Source of the DNA: CAZDML01 sp964506645
Lineage (GTDB): Bacteria > Elusimicrobiota > Elusimicrobia > 2-01-FULL-59-12
Reading direction: 5' to 3'
NCBI GenBank assembly: GCA_964506645.1
Contig: CAZDML010000058.1
Span: 1 to 12,436 of the forward strand
DNA: 12,436 nt
Position 1 is the first letter of the stretch. Every line of letters begins with the position of its first letter. The translations under genes and the position numbers were made by a program. The notes beneath the pieces are model-generated. The model did not search any database, had not been told where the DNA came from, and saw nothing but the letters and a program-made list of their open reading frames with translations. Below, piece after piece: positions 1-7,611 of this stretch.

Positions 1-950
1 AGGGTGCTCTTGATCTCGTCGAGCACGCGGCGCACGTCGCCGGCGACGGCGACGGCGTTGGCGCCGCGCTGTTTACGGATGCCCAAGCCGACGGCAGGCT
101 TTCCCTGACTGCGGGACAGGCGGCGAACGTCATCGAGGCCATCTTCGACTGCTCCGATGTTTCCGATACGAAAGGTTTTCCAGAGAGGCGATCCTTGCCG
201 GCCGGGAATGATGATGTTTTGAAATTCCGCTTCCGTCGCCGCCTCACCCATGACGCGGATGTTGAGTTCCTTGGCCTGCGTTTCCAAGCGCCCAGCCGGT
301 ACCTCCGCGTGCTGCGTACGGACTGCGGTGATAAGATCGTCAACGGTAAGTTCCGTCTCCCGCATCTTGTTTTTGTCGAGCCAGACGCGCAGGCTGGGTT
401 CAACGTATCCGCCCAAGAACACTTCGCCGACGCCTGAGACGGTGGTAAAGGAATCTTTCAGTCGGTCTTTGGTGAACTCCATCATTTCTTTCAACGGGCG
501 GTCTCCGGTGAGAGCGATCCACAAAATGGGCTGGTCTTCTGGATTGGTTTTGGTTACTACGGGAGGATCAATCCCTTCCGGAAGGTTTCTCTGCGCCTGG
601 GCAATTTTGGTTTGGACTTCCTGCAGTGCGACATCGATATCTCGGTCCAGATTAAATTCCACGTTGATGGAGGCTTGGCCCTGGCGCGAAGAGGAAGACA
701 CTTCTTTGATGCCTTCGACACTCATGACGGCATCTTCAATCACGTCGGTCACTTCGGTTTCCATGACGTTGGGCGCGGCACCTTCCCAGGTGATCCGGAC
801 GTTGACGACAGGAAAATCGATATCGGGCAGCTGGCTGATGCCCATGCGTGTAAAACTGACCCAGCCGAAGACAATGAGGCCGAGCATGAGCATCCAGGCG
901 AAGACCGGATTTTTAATGGAGATGTCCGATAGGCTTTGGCGGTTAGCCAT
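1..950 (-). CDS. RND-family efflux permease, N-terminal part (cut by window edge)
   Basis: This is the first 316 codons of a second inner-membrane RND (HAE1/AcrB-like) proton-driven exporter; the rest lies left of the window. The protein begins MANRQSLSDISIKNPVFAWM, with transmembrane segment 1 at about residues 15-35. The periplasmic porter domain follows, with recognisable blocks EGAAPNVMETEVTDVIED, GIDPPVV, GVGEVFLGGYVEPSLRVWLD and QHAEVPAG. It aligns almost without gaps to the neighbouring permease at 943-4104, so the two are tandem paralogues. The ATG lies inside the end of the upstream gene, giving an 8-base overlap (ATGGCTAA). A GGGAG motif about 12 bases upstream may act as ribosome-binding site, and translational coupling is likely. 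Paired RND genes can form mixed trimers, as MdtB and MdtC do; whether that happens here is inference. The proton-relay residues are not in view. Confidence 0.93.
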   Translation of the reverse strand, partial: MANRQSLSDISIKNPVFAWMLMLGLIVFGWVSFTRMGISQLPDIDFPVVNVRITWEGAAPNVMETEVTDVIEDAVMSVEGIKEVSSSSRQGQASINVEFNLDRDIDVALQEVQTKIAQAQRNLPEGIDPPVVTKTNPEDQPILWIALTGDRPLKEMMEFTKDRLKDSFTTVSGVGEVFLGGYVEPSLRVWLDKNKMRETELTVDDLITAVRTQHAEVPAGRLETQAKELNIRVMGEAATEAEFQNIIIPGRQGSPLWKTFRIGNIGAVEDGLDDVRRLSRSQGKPAVGLGIRKQRGANAVAVAGDVRRVLDEIKST

Positions 951-3900
951 GCGTGGGCGTTTCTCCCAGCTCCTTGAGGGCAGCTTTTAAATCGTCGTCA
1001 TGCGTGTGGCTTTCTACGCGCGAGAAAAGACTGTACGCCGCGGGCACGACAAAAAGAGTGAGCAGGGTGGACACCGCGACGCCACCGATGACGGTCAGAG
1101 CCATGGGAATGCGCGTTTCTGCGCCGGGGCCAATGCCCAGCGCGGGGGGAATCGCCGCGGCGATGGTTGCGGCCGAGGTCATTAAGATCGGGCGAAGGCG
1201 CACAGGGCAGGCGTCCTCGAGAGCTTGCGTGACATCTCGCCCTGCGGCGCGGCGCTGGTTCGTAAAGTCGACGAGGAGAATGGAATTCTTTTTCACGATC
1301 CCCATCAAGAGGATGATGCCAATAAAACTATAGAGGTTAAGGCTTTGATGCCCCACCCACAACGCCAGAAATGCGCCCGTGATGCTAAACGGTAAGGCGG
1401 CAAAAACGGTGACCGGATGAACGAAGCTGTTAAATTGCGAAGCGAGCACCATATAGGCGATGAAGATGCCCAGGAACATGGTCATGACAAGGAACGCCAT
1501 CGATTCTTTAAAGGCTTCCGAGTTTCCCGTGAGTGCGATCCGGTATCCAGGCGGCAGATCTTTTCCCAGGGACTGTACATAGTCCAGAGCCTGCGTCTGA
1601 GAAAATCCTTTGGTGACATTGGCGAACACGCTGATCGCACGTTCGCGGTTTTTGCGGTTGATGGACAAGAGCGCTGGTTTTTCGAGCAGGGTGACCACAT
1701 CCGCCAGCCGAACCACTTCCCCCTGTTCATTGCGTACCCAGATGCGGTCGATATCTTGGGGACGATCACGATCTTCGCGACCCAGGCGAACGCGAATATC
1801 GTAGCGCCGGCCGCCTTTGGTGTATTTGCCGGAGCGCACACCGCCGATCGTGGCATTAATCGTTTCGCCGATGGTCCGCATATCGATACCGCGTGCGGCA
1901 GCTTTAGCACGATCTGGAATGACATGAATTTCCGGCTGCCCCAGCCGGTAATCGCTGTCGATATCGCTCATCATTCCTGAATCCTTCATTTTTTTCTGCA
2001 CCGTCTGGCTGATGTCCGCCAGTTTTTCCCAATCTGGGCCGCGGAGCGTAAATTCAATCGGGAAACCGCGTGAGGCCGAGAAGCCGGAGAGCGACAAATC
2101 CTGGACGATCAGCCGTTCCATGCCGGGAAGCGTTTGTGGTGTAAAGGTTGTGCTGAGCAGGGCGGACAATTCCTGCTGGCTGAGCGGTTTCTTGTGCCCA
2201 TCCACCACCGGACGCGTTTTGACGGAATGCAGCGTCACAAAAATCATGCTGACGTTGATCTCGCCCCCTTCAAAGCCGCCCACGGCAGAATAATAATTCG
2301 ACACCTCCGGGCGCTTAAGCAGCCAGTCTTCAATTTTTTTGCTCACCGCGTCCGTGGCTTCCAGAGACGACCCTGGCGGAGTTTCCATTTTCATAAAAAG
2401 CATGGCCTGGTCTTGGGCCGGGACAAATTCGGATTTCAGCTGTTTGGCGATGAAAAGCGAGCCGGCAAACAGGAGGATGGCTCCGAAGATGACTTTCCAG
2501 CGATGGTTCAAGGTGACGCGGAGCCATTGACTGTAGCGCTCGGTGATGATGTTCATGCCACGGTCTACCCAGACAGCAGGTGAAAAGCGCGCCCAGCCGG
2601 ACGCCGCCCATTCCGTGGGCGTTTGGAGAAATTGAGAACAGCGCATCGGCGCCAAGGTGAGGGCTTCAAGAAGCGAGAGAAGCACGGTTACGCTCATCGT
2701 GATGCCGAACTGGAAGAAAAATTGTCCGACAATGCCCTGCATGAAAATAACAGGGATGAAGATCGCCAAAATTGCCACGGTCGAGGCCATGGCCGCGAAA
2801 CTGATTTCGCGCGCACCCAGGAGTGCGGCCTGCACGCGGGAAAGCCCTTCTTCTTTGCGGCGTACGATATTTTCTAACACCATGATGGCGTCATCGACGA
2901 CAATCCCCAGCGCGAGCGAGAGTCCCAGAATAGTGAAGGTATTCAGGGTGAACCCGAAGAAGTAGAGCGCGGTGAAGGCCCCGATGATCGACGTGGGAAT
3001 GGCCATCAGTACGTTGAAGGTCGAGCTCCACGATCCCAGGAAGAGAAAGCAGACAATCGATGTCAGGATGGCGGACAAAAGAAGCGTAAAGAGGAGTTCC
3101 TTGACCGCTTCGCGCACAAAGACGGTGCCGTCATAGGCCACTTTGATCGTATAGCCCGGGGGGAGTGTCTTGATAATCTCCGCGGTGCGTTTACGCACGG
3201 CGGCGGCTACTTCGACGGTATTGGCGCTGGGAATTTTTTTGATGCCGATACCGATAGCCTGTTCGCCCATGTTACGCGAAATACTACGTACATCATTTAA
3301 GCCGTCTTCAATGGCGCCAATGTCGCTGAGTTGAAAGCGCTGCCAGATGCGCCCGCCGCCGGCACGCCGCGGGATGATGATGTGGGAAAATTGATCCACA
3401 TTGGAGGCTTCGCCCATCACGCGCACGTTCAATTCTTGTGGGCCGGTGGTGATGTACCCTGCGGGGACTTCCGCATGCTGCTGGTTGATGGCGCCGGTGA
3501 TATCCGTCACCGTAAGTTCGCGCGCGCGCATCTTTTCGAGATCGAGCCACACGCGCAGGTTGGGTTCCACGTAACCGCCTAAAAAGACCTGTCCGACACC
3601 GGGAACGGAGGTGTACTGGTTTTTGATTTGATCTTTGACAAGGCGCATGAGTGCAGTGGGATTCTCGGCCCCAGACACTGCCAGCCACATGAACGGCTGC
3701 TCTTCGGGGTTTACCTTAAGATACGTTGGAGGGTCGATGCCGCGGGGGAGATTGCGTTGAATTTCTGCGACTTTGGTCTGCACTTCCTGAAGGGCCGCAT
3801 CCAAATCGCGACCGAGATGAAATTCAAGAGTCAGGAGGGTGCGTCCCAGCGATGACGTGGACGAGACTTCTTTGATGCCCTCAACGCCCATGACCACATC

Positions 3901-4104
3901 TTCAATCACATCGGCCACTTCGGTTTCCATCACTTCCGGGGCTGCGCCTTCTAAAGTGACGGTCACCATAATGACAGGAAAATCGACATCGGGCAGGTAG
4001 CTCACACCCATGCGTTTCAAGCTGATCGCGCCGAAGACGATCAGCCCTAGCATCAGCATCCAGGCGAAAACGGGACGCTTGATGGAGAGATCAGACAGGG
4101 TCAT
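943..4104 (-). CDS. RND-family efflux permease (HAE1/AcrB-like), complete
   Basis: An inner-membrane proton/substrate antiporter of the AcrB/MdtB class, 1053 residues, which is full family length. Transmembrane segment 1 is at about 12-31. The first periplasmic loop (about 33-335) holds the porter and docking subdomains. Segments 2-6 lie at about 336-488, with the second loop up to about 865. Segments 8-12 lie at about 868-1028. The proton-relay pair D404-D405 sits in TM4 (GIVVDDAIMVLEN), and the matching lysines K938-K939 sit in TM10 (GIVKKNSILLVDF). The TM6 region reads TLAPMRC where many relatives have a TLTPxLC type sequence. The C-terminal tail is short and acidic/histidine-rich (SHTHDDD). 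The start overlaps the TolC-like stop by 4 bases (ATGA), which suggests coupled translation. The pump would work with the outer-membrane channel encoded just upstream and probably with the paralogue downstream. Substrate cannot be read from sequence; the DD/K pattern fits hydrophobic-drug exporters better than heavy-metal ones. Confidence 0.97.
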   Translation of the reverse strand: MTLSDLSIKRPVFAWMLMLGLIVFGAISLKRMGVSYLPDVDFPVIMVTVTLEGAAPEVMETEVADVIEDVVMGVEGIKEVSSTSSLGRTLLTLEFHLGRDLDAALQEVQTKVAEIQRNLPRGIDPPTYLKVNPEEQPFMWLAVSGAENPTALMRLVKDQIKNQYTSVPGVGQVFLGGYVEPNLRVWLDLEKMRARELTVTDITGAINQQHAEVPAGYITTGPQELNVRVMGEASNVDQFSHIIIPRRAGGGRIWQRFQLSDIGAIEDGLNDVRSISRNMGEQAIGIGIKKIPSANTVEVAAAVRKRTAEIIKTLPPGYTIKVAYDGTVFVREAVKELLFTLLLSAILTSIVCFLFLGSWSSTFNVLMAIPTSIIGAFTALYFFGFTLNTFTILGLSLALGIVVDDAIMVLENIVRRKEEGLSRVQAALLGAREISFAAMASTVAILAIFIPVIFMQGIVGQFFFQFGITMSVTVLLSLLEALTLAPMRCSQFLQTPTEWAASGWARFSPAVWVDRGMNIITERYSQWLRVTLNHRWKVIFGAILLFAGSLFIAKQLKSEFVPAQDQAMLFMKMETPPGSSLEATDAVSKKIEDWLLKRPEVSNYYSAVGGFEGGEINVSMIFVTLHSVKTRPVVDGHKKPLSQQELSALLSTTFTPQTLPGMERLIVQDLSLSGFSASRGFPIEFTLRGPDWEKLADISQTVQKKMKDSGMMSDIDSDYRLGQPEIHVIPDRAKAAARGIDMRTIGETINATIGGVRSGKYTKGGRRYDIRVRLGREDRDRPQDIDRIWVRNEQGEVVRLADVVTLLEKPALLSINRKNRERAISVFANVTKGFSQTQALDYVQSLGKDLPPGYRIALTGNSEAFKESMAFLVMTMFLGIFIAYMVLASQFNSFVHPVTVFAALPFSITGAFLALWVGHQSLNLYSFIGIILLMGIVKKNSILLVDFTNQRRAAGRDVTQALEDACPVRLRPILMTSAATIAAAIPPALGIGPGAETRIPMALTVIGGVAVSTLLTLFVVPAAYSLFSRVESHTHDDDLKAALKELGETPTHG

Positions 4105-5416
4105 GGGTAGTCTTCGATGGAGACTTTGAGGGCGATCCAGGCAACGTGCGCTTCTACGAGTGCTTTATCAAAATCGCGATGCACGTCCGTCATGGTGTTC
4201 ATGGCCTGCAATACTTCAAGATTGTTCACTAGGCCCATACGGTATTCTTCGGCTTGAAGGCGATAACTCTCTCGCGCTTTTTCATAGGCACGGCGTAGGA
4301 GCTGTGTTCGTGCGAGCGCAGAGCGCAGCGTATGAACGTTGCTTTTGACTTCCGTTTGCACATCGCGCTTCAGGCCGGCATAGGACCATTCGCTCCAGCG
4401 CACCAATGATTTCGATTCCTGCCAGCGGTTCATCGCGCTNNNNNNNNNNTTGAAAAAGGGGAACTTCCAGATTAAAGCGGACATCCCAGTCGGTTCCTTT
4501 TTGAAATCCGGTGCGCTTCGTATAGTAATTCCCGACGAGATCCGCTGTGGGCAGGAGAGCGCCACGGTAATAGCGGGTCAGAAATTTGCTGGATTCGATC
4601 GCCAAACGGGCCGCCTCGAGGTCGCTGCGAAGGTCGGCCTTGGCCAGCAGGGTGTCTTCAGAGGGTATCGGTAATTTTTCTGATAACGTGGACTCTAGCG
4701 CACGTTCGCCCAGCGGTTGGCCTGTATAAAAAGAAAGCATCTCGCGCGCAATCAATCGCAGGCCTTGCAGGCGCTCGATCTCCGCTTCTAGCGTGGCCGA
4801 CTGAGATTCGGAGCTTAGTGTTTCACTGCGGCGGGATTTTCCCAGGCGAACACGCTGGTGCAGTTCGTAAATGCGTTCTTTCGTGAGTCGCATCTGCTCC
4901 TGCAAATTGATCAGCTCTCGATCATATTGCATGACGAGAAAATAGGAGCGCGCGACATCCTGATACAGGAGACCCTGGGCGCGGCGGTAGAGTTGTTCTT
5001 CTTTTTTTCTTTGTGGTTTGGGGGTGGAGAGAGCGGAGAATTATCGAAATACGGAAAATAGCGGTTGTTGGACGCGGAAACAGGCCGCGGGGCGTTCGCG
5101 CGCTCCAGGGACCACNNNNNNNNNNTGTCCCACCCACACTCCCATCGCTGCTTCCGCTGCCGGAGGTGTCCTGAAAGAGCGTCGTATAGACCCACCGCAC
5201 ATCCGGAAGGACGGCCGCCCAGGCCTGCTTATAACGCGATTCGAGCTGTGCGATGTTTTCTTTTCGCATGAGAAGCGATTCGCTTTGGCGCAGTGCCATC
5301 GCGTAGGCCTCCGATAGCGTGAGAACGGGCGTGGGCGCTACTTCGGTAGGCCCTCCCCACGACGCTCCTCCAAACCTCAGGATGAGCATCGCAGTGAATG
5401 TGAGAAACTTTCTCAT
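4101..5416 (-). CDS. TolC-family outer-membrane efflux protein, broken by two gaps and one in-frame stop
   Basis: An outer-membrane factor that would form the exit duct for the RND pumps. It must be read in three pieces. Codons 1-97 (5416-5126) hold a hydrophobic signal-peptide-like start and the typical opening helix LTLSEAYAMALRQSESLLMR. A middle piece (5115-4450, 222 codons) contains long amphipathic helices and the conserved turns ALLPTADLVGNYY and LEVPLFQ. A last piece (4439-4101) contains EYRMGLVNNLEVLQAMNT. The sum is 431 residues plus whatever the gaps hold, normal for the family. The frame changes at both N runs, as expected if gap length is arbitrary. The middle piece also has a TAA at 5041-5043 inside VQQPLFSVFR*FSAL, where relatives usually read PLFSGFREF. 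So this is either a nonsense-mutated gene or, more likely, poor sequence beside a gap. The ATG has no Shine-Dalgarno motif (upstream is CCCTCCTCAC); it lies 16 bases after the small gene's stop. Confidence 0.85.
4440..4449. other. Assembly gap (10 N) inside the TolC-like gene
   Basis: Ten undetermined bases fall directly after the LEVPLFQ block and before SAMNRWQE. The reading frame differs on the two sides, so the true gap length is not 10 modulo 3, or the number is only a placeholder. Relatives usually have a glycine-rich turn after PLFQ, which is probably what is missing. Confidence 0.98.
5041..5043 (-). other. In-frame TAA in the TolC-like gene, suspected sequence error
   Basis: In the frame that joins the middle part of the gene to MQYDREL, the codons read CTA TTT TCC GTA TTT CGA TAA TTC TCC. 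Changing GTA to GGA and TAA to GAA (each one T to G) would give LFSGFREFS, the usual family sequence. The following ACC CCC (Thr-Pro) also falls where GGC GCC (Gly-Ala) would be more typical. Several departures packed within about 30 bases, about 75 bases from a gap, suggest base-calling or consensus errors, although a true nonsense mutation cannot be excluded. Confidence 0.7.
5116..5125. other. Assembly gap (10 N) inside the TolC-like gene
   Basis: Ten undetermined bases separate codon 97 (end of a Gly/Ser-rich stretch, SGSGSSDGSVGGT) from the segment leading to VQQPLFS. The reading frame shifts across it. The adjoining low-complexity, GC-rich sequence may have caused the assembly break. Confidence 0.98.
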
Positions 5417-5432
5417 GTGAGGAGGGATTTTG

Positions 5433-5663
5433 TTACTTAACTGGGGCTGCCGGCGTTGCGATCGGAGCCGAAGACATGGGACAAACTCCCTTCGATTTCT
5501 GAGAGCAGCATTTGCCCATCATGTACCCAATCAAACCTACCACCAACAGCAAGGCGATAAGCCCTAGGGCTTTGCCGGAACAGCAGCGTCTTGAACCACA
5601 GCCGCCACCGCCGCAAGATCCTTCATTTTCGGAACAACAGCCTTCTTCTTTTTTGTCACTCAT
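5433..5663 (-). CDS. Small cysteine-rich single-pass membrane protein
   Basis: I do not recognise this 76-residue protein. It begins MSDKKEEGCCSENEGSCGGG. The N-terminal part (1-30) is cysteine/glycine-rich with Cys at 9, 10, 17, 22, 27 and 28. One hydrophobic helix follows at about 32-49 (ALGLIALLLVVGLIGYMM). After it come another Cys pair (52, 53), C61, and a Pro/Ala-rich tail. Nine cysteines, including three CC pairs, in 76 residues suggest metal binding or disulfide chemistry, but no known site is matched. The start is chosen because GGGAGG lies 5 bases upstream of this ATG; longer in-frame starts up to 5756 have no such site and would add an unrelated basic sequence. It is the first gene of the efflux operon, ending 16 bases before the TolC-like start, so a role in assembling or sensing for the pump is possible but unproven. 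The same peptide carries no lipobox. Confidence 0.72.
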   Translation of the reverse strand: MSDKKEEGCCSENEGSCGGGGCGSRRCCSGKALGLIALLLVVGLIGYMMGKCCSQKSKGVCPMSSAPIATPAAPVK

Positions 5664-5668
5664 AGATA

Positions 5669-5674
5669 CCTCCC
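5669..5674 (-). promoter_or_regulatory. Ribosome-binding site of the small cysteine-rich gene
   Basis: GGGAGG on the minus strand, 5 bases before the ATG at 5663. It decides this start over the upstream in-frame ATG at 5756. Confidence 0.75.
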
Positions 5675-5855
5675 GATACAGCGAATGTGTACGCTTATTC
5701 AACCTGAAATGGACGCAATAGTTCCCACAATGTCGCCGATAGTAGGAGCATAGCAATTTCGATCCCAGCGATACGATAGGAGCTGGTTATCTGACGGAAA
5801 TGCTATGGCTATCTCCCCGCATAAATGCTAAACTGACCCCTGTTTTTGACGTATT

Positions 5856-5863
5856 TAAGGAGG
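5856..5863 (+). promoter_or_regulatory. Strong ribosome-binding site of the desaturase gene
   Basis: TAAGGAGG, matching the 16S rRNA tail, ends 5 bases before the ATG at 5869. It shows that translation starts there and not at the in-frame ATG at 5800. Confidence 0.9.
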
Positions 5864-5868
5864 CAAAA

Positions 5869-7023
5869 ATGCCTAACCAACGATTTATTCCGAAGTATCC
5901 GATGCACGTTCCCAATGTCTTGTTTTTGACGATTTCCCCGCTCGTGGCCATTGCCAGCGCGGCCTATTATATCCCCCGTTTTGGTGTGACTGGAACTGAA
6001 ATTGCTCTATTTATCGCTATGTTTTTTGCGACTGGCCTGAGCATTACCGCCGGCTATCACCGTCTCTTCTCGCATGTCAGCTATAAAGCCAACCCGTTAA
6101 TCCGACTTTTTTATCTCATTTTTGGTGCCTGTGCGATGCAGAACTCGGCGCTCAATTGGGCCTCAGATCACCGCATTCACCACCGGTACACGGATACGGA
6201 GGCGGATCCCTATAATGCGGGCAAAGGGTTTTTCTGGTCACACATTGGCTGGATCTTTTATCAATCGCGTGAAGAAAAGCAGCTAAATAATGTGGGTGAC
6301 TTGGTGCGCGACCGTTGGGTCCGTTGGCAGCACGAGCATACGGTTGCGATCGGTTTAATCGCTGGATTCGGGCTTCCCGCTCTGGTGGGACTTGCCACAG
6401 GCCGCCTGTTCGGGGCGATTCTCTGGGGTGCTTTGATCCGCGTCGTATGTGTTCATCATGCGACGTTTTTCATCAATTCTCTTGCGCATATGTGGGGCGC
6501 TCAGCCGTTTTCCCGCAAAGACTCTTCACGCGATTCCTGGTGGTTGGCTTTTTTGACCAACGGCGAAGGCTATCACAATTTCCATCACATGTTTCCCTCG
6601 GACTACCGCAACGGCATTTATTGGTATCAATGGGATCCTACGAAATGGCTGATTCGCGGACTGAACATGATCGGTTTTACGACCAAGCTCCATCGTGTTT
6701 CGCCCCAGCTCATTTTGCGTGCACGCATGGAAATGGAAGCGTTTGACGCAGAAAAACATTTGGCCCGTCTCTCCGGCGAGCATTACGCGACTTTGCGTCA
6801 GCGTCTGACAGCCGCCCGTGCCCGTTTTGAGCAAAGCCTGGCGCAATGGGCTGAAACGCGAGCCAAGTACCGCGACATGAAAAAGGCCGCGTTTGTGGGT
6901 TCTGAACACACGTTACAGCAGTGGAAAACAAAAATGCACGACTATGAAGCCCGCTTCAAGGAAGCGCGTGCCCACTGGCGAGACACGTTGCGCAGCCTGC
7001 AGCAGGTTCCCGCGAGTCTCTAA
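5869..7023 (+). CDS. Membrane fatty-acid (acyl-CoA delta-9 type) desaturase with C-terminal helical extension
   Basis: A di-iron integral-membrane desaturase of the stearoyl-CoA desaturase class (384 residues), which would insert a cis double bond into saturated acyl chains. All iron-binding boxes are present: HRLFSH (64-69), HRIHHR (101-106), NSLAH (203-207) and GEGYHNFHHMFP (232-243). Hydrophobic segments at about 17-35, 43-62, 76-94, 157-178 and 181-205 give the usual four-helix topology. After the last box the region DYRNGIYWYQWDPTKWLI is also typical. Residues from about 283 to the end form a charged, alanine/arginine-rich stretch (such as RQRLTAARARFEQSLAQWAE) that looks like a coiled coil; many bacterial relatives stop near 300-330 residues. 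It is alone on its strand apart from the lipoprotein gene 24 bases downstream. The product probably adjusts membrane fluidity. Acyl-CoA versus acyl-lipid substrate cannot be told from sequence. Confidence 0.95.
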   Translation: MPNQRFIPKYPMHVPNVLFLTISPLVAIASAAYYIPRFGVTGTEIALFIAMFFATGLSITAGYHRLFSHVSYKANPLIRLFYLIFGACAMQNSALNWASDHRIHHRYTDTEADPYNAGKGFFWSHIGWIFYQSREEKQLNNVGDLVRDRWVRWQHEHTVAIGLIAGFGLPALVGLATGRLFGAILWGALIRVVCVHHATFFINSLAHMWGAQPFSRKDSSRDSWWLAFLTNGEGYHNFHHMFPSDYRNGIYWYQWDPTKWLIRGLNMIGFTTKLHRVSPQLILRARMEMEAFDAEKHLARLSGEHYATLRQRLTAARARFEQSLAQWAETRAKYRDMKKAAFVGSEHTLQQWKTKMHDYEARFKEARAHWRDTLRSLQQVPASL

Positions 7024-7047
7024 ACTCGGTCTCTTGTCCTCAAGGAC

Positions 7048-7611
7048 ATGACCGGCCTCCCTTCCCATCGACCTTCGATTGTCCTCTCCCTGTTCACGCT
7101 GGGCATTTTTCTTTTTGGATGCAGCCGCTCCGAACACCGCCTGAAAGCCGGCTTGTGTGCCTTGCGCGATCACAATGACGCGCACGCCTATGCGCAATTA
7201 AAATCGCTGGCCGAGGAAGGGAATGAGACGGCGCAGCTCGTGGTGGGAGTGATGACCGCCACAGGACGTGGTGTGACGACCGATTTGGCTGCCGCTGGAA
7301 CTTGGCTGAATCGTGTTCACATGGATCGTGTGGATTCAAAATACGAGGACGATTTGGGGTCCTCTATGGCGGATGAAATAGCCTATGTTCTCGGACAATA
7401 CCGCCGTGGAGAATTAAAGTTCGACGCGGCGCAGGCCATCACTTTGGGCGGAAATGATTCAGCCTCAACGCTCGTTACTGAAGGAGCGCGCTTCCAGGCC
7501 CTGCCGTTGCCCCCGCCTGTTGACTCGGAGACCGGAGGCCGCGGCTCCTTCGCCGCTCCTGCGGAACTTCCGCGTGCTCCGGACGGCTCTATCCCGCCTC
7601 CGCCCCCTTAG
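7048..7611 (+). CDS. Small lipoprotein with one Sel1-like repeat
   Basis: A 187-residue predicted lipoprotein. The signal peptide is at 1-24 with lipobox LFGC, giving Cys25 as the acylated residue; the following Ser suggests outer-membrane sorting if E. coli rules apply. Residues about 45-90 (AYAQLKSLAEEGNETAQLVV, then GVMTATGRGVTTDLAAAGTW) match one Sel1-like/TPR-type helical repeat, the motif of alanine-rich A-x-G-D-x-x-A-Q-type repeats that mediate protein contacts. The rest is unassigned, and the C-terminus is proline-rich, ending in five prolines. AAGGA lies only one base before the ATG, too close for a good Shine-Dalgarno site, so start placement is less certain than the frame. It may be co-transcribed with the desaturase (24-base spacing). 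Its stop overlaps the stop of the opposite gene by 4 bases. No specific function can be given. Confidence 0.8.
   Translation: MTGLPSHRPSIVLSLFTLGIFLFGCSRSEHRLKAGLCALRDHNDAHAYAQLKSLAEEGNETAQLVVGVMTATGRGVTTDLAAAGTWLNRVHMDRVDSKYEDDLGSSMADEIAYVLGQYRRGELKFDAAQAITLGGNDSASTLVTEGARFQALPLPPPVDSETGGRGSFAAPAELPRAPDGSIPPPPP

Larger units (their letters stand above)
5664..5868. promoter_or_regulatory. Divergent intergenic region between efflux operon and desaturase
   Basis: About 205 bases with no convincing gene. It must hold the promoter of the minus-strand efflux operon and that of the plus-strand desaturase. I found no clean -35/-10 pair on either strand. The best plus-strand candidate is an extended -10-like TGCTAAACT at 5826-5834 with only a poor -35. 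A 5-base inverted repeat (CCAGC at 5765-5769, GCTGG at 5782-5786) is too short to call an operator. Confidence 0.4.

Noticed and set aside
250..990. Long open frame of 246 codons on the plus strand opposite the RND genes
   Set aside because: The minus strand here encodes conserved RND sequence; the plus-strand frame gives a Ser/Arg-rich product with no recognisable domain and spans the junction of two real genes.
1417..1980. Plus-strand open frame of 187 codons
   Set aside because: Antisense to the complete RND permease; His/Arg/Phe-rich composition typical of shadow frames and no ribosome-binding site.
4911..5195. Minus-strand frame across the 5116-5125 gap (about 94 codons)
   Set aside because: It is a wrong-frame reading of the TolC-like gene; the conserved family sequence lies in the adjacent frame.
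5664..5756. Upstream extension of the small cysteine-rich protein to an ATG at 5756
   Set aside because: GGGAGG lies 5 bases before the ATG at 5663; the extension is basic, unlike the rest, and has no such site.
5765..5786. Inverted repeat CCAGC / GCTGG as an operator or hairpin
   Set aside because: Only 5 base pairs around a 12-base loop; expected by chance in this much sequence.
5800..5868. Upstream extension of the desaturase to an ATG at 5800
   Set aside because: TAAGGAGG at 5856-5863 is correctly spaced for the ATG at 5869, and the extra 23 residues have no family similarity.
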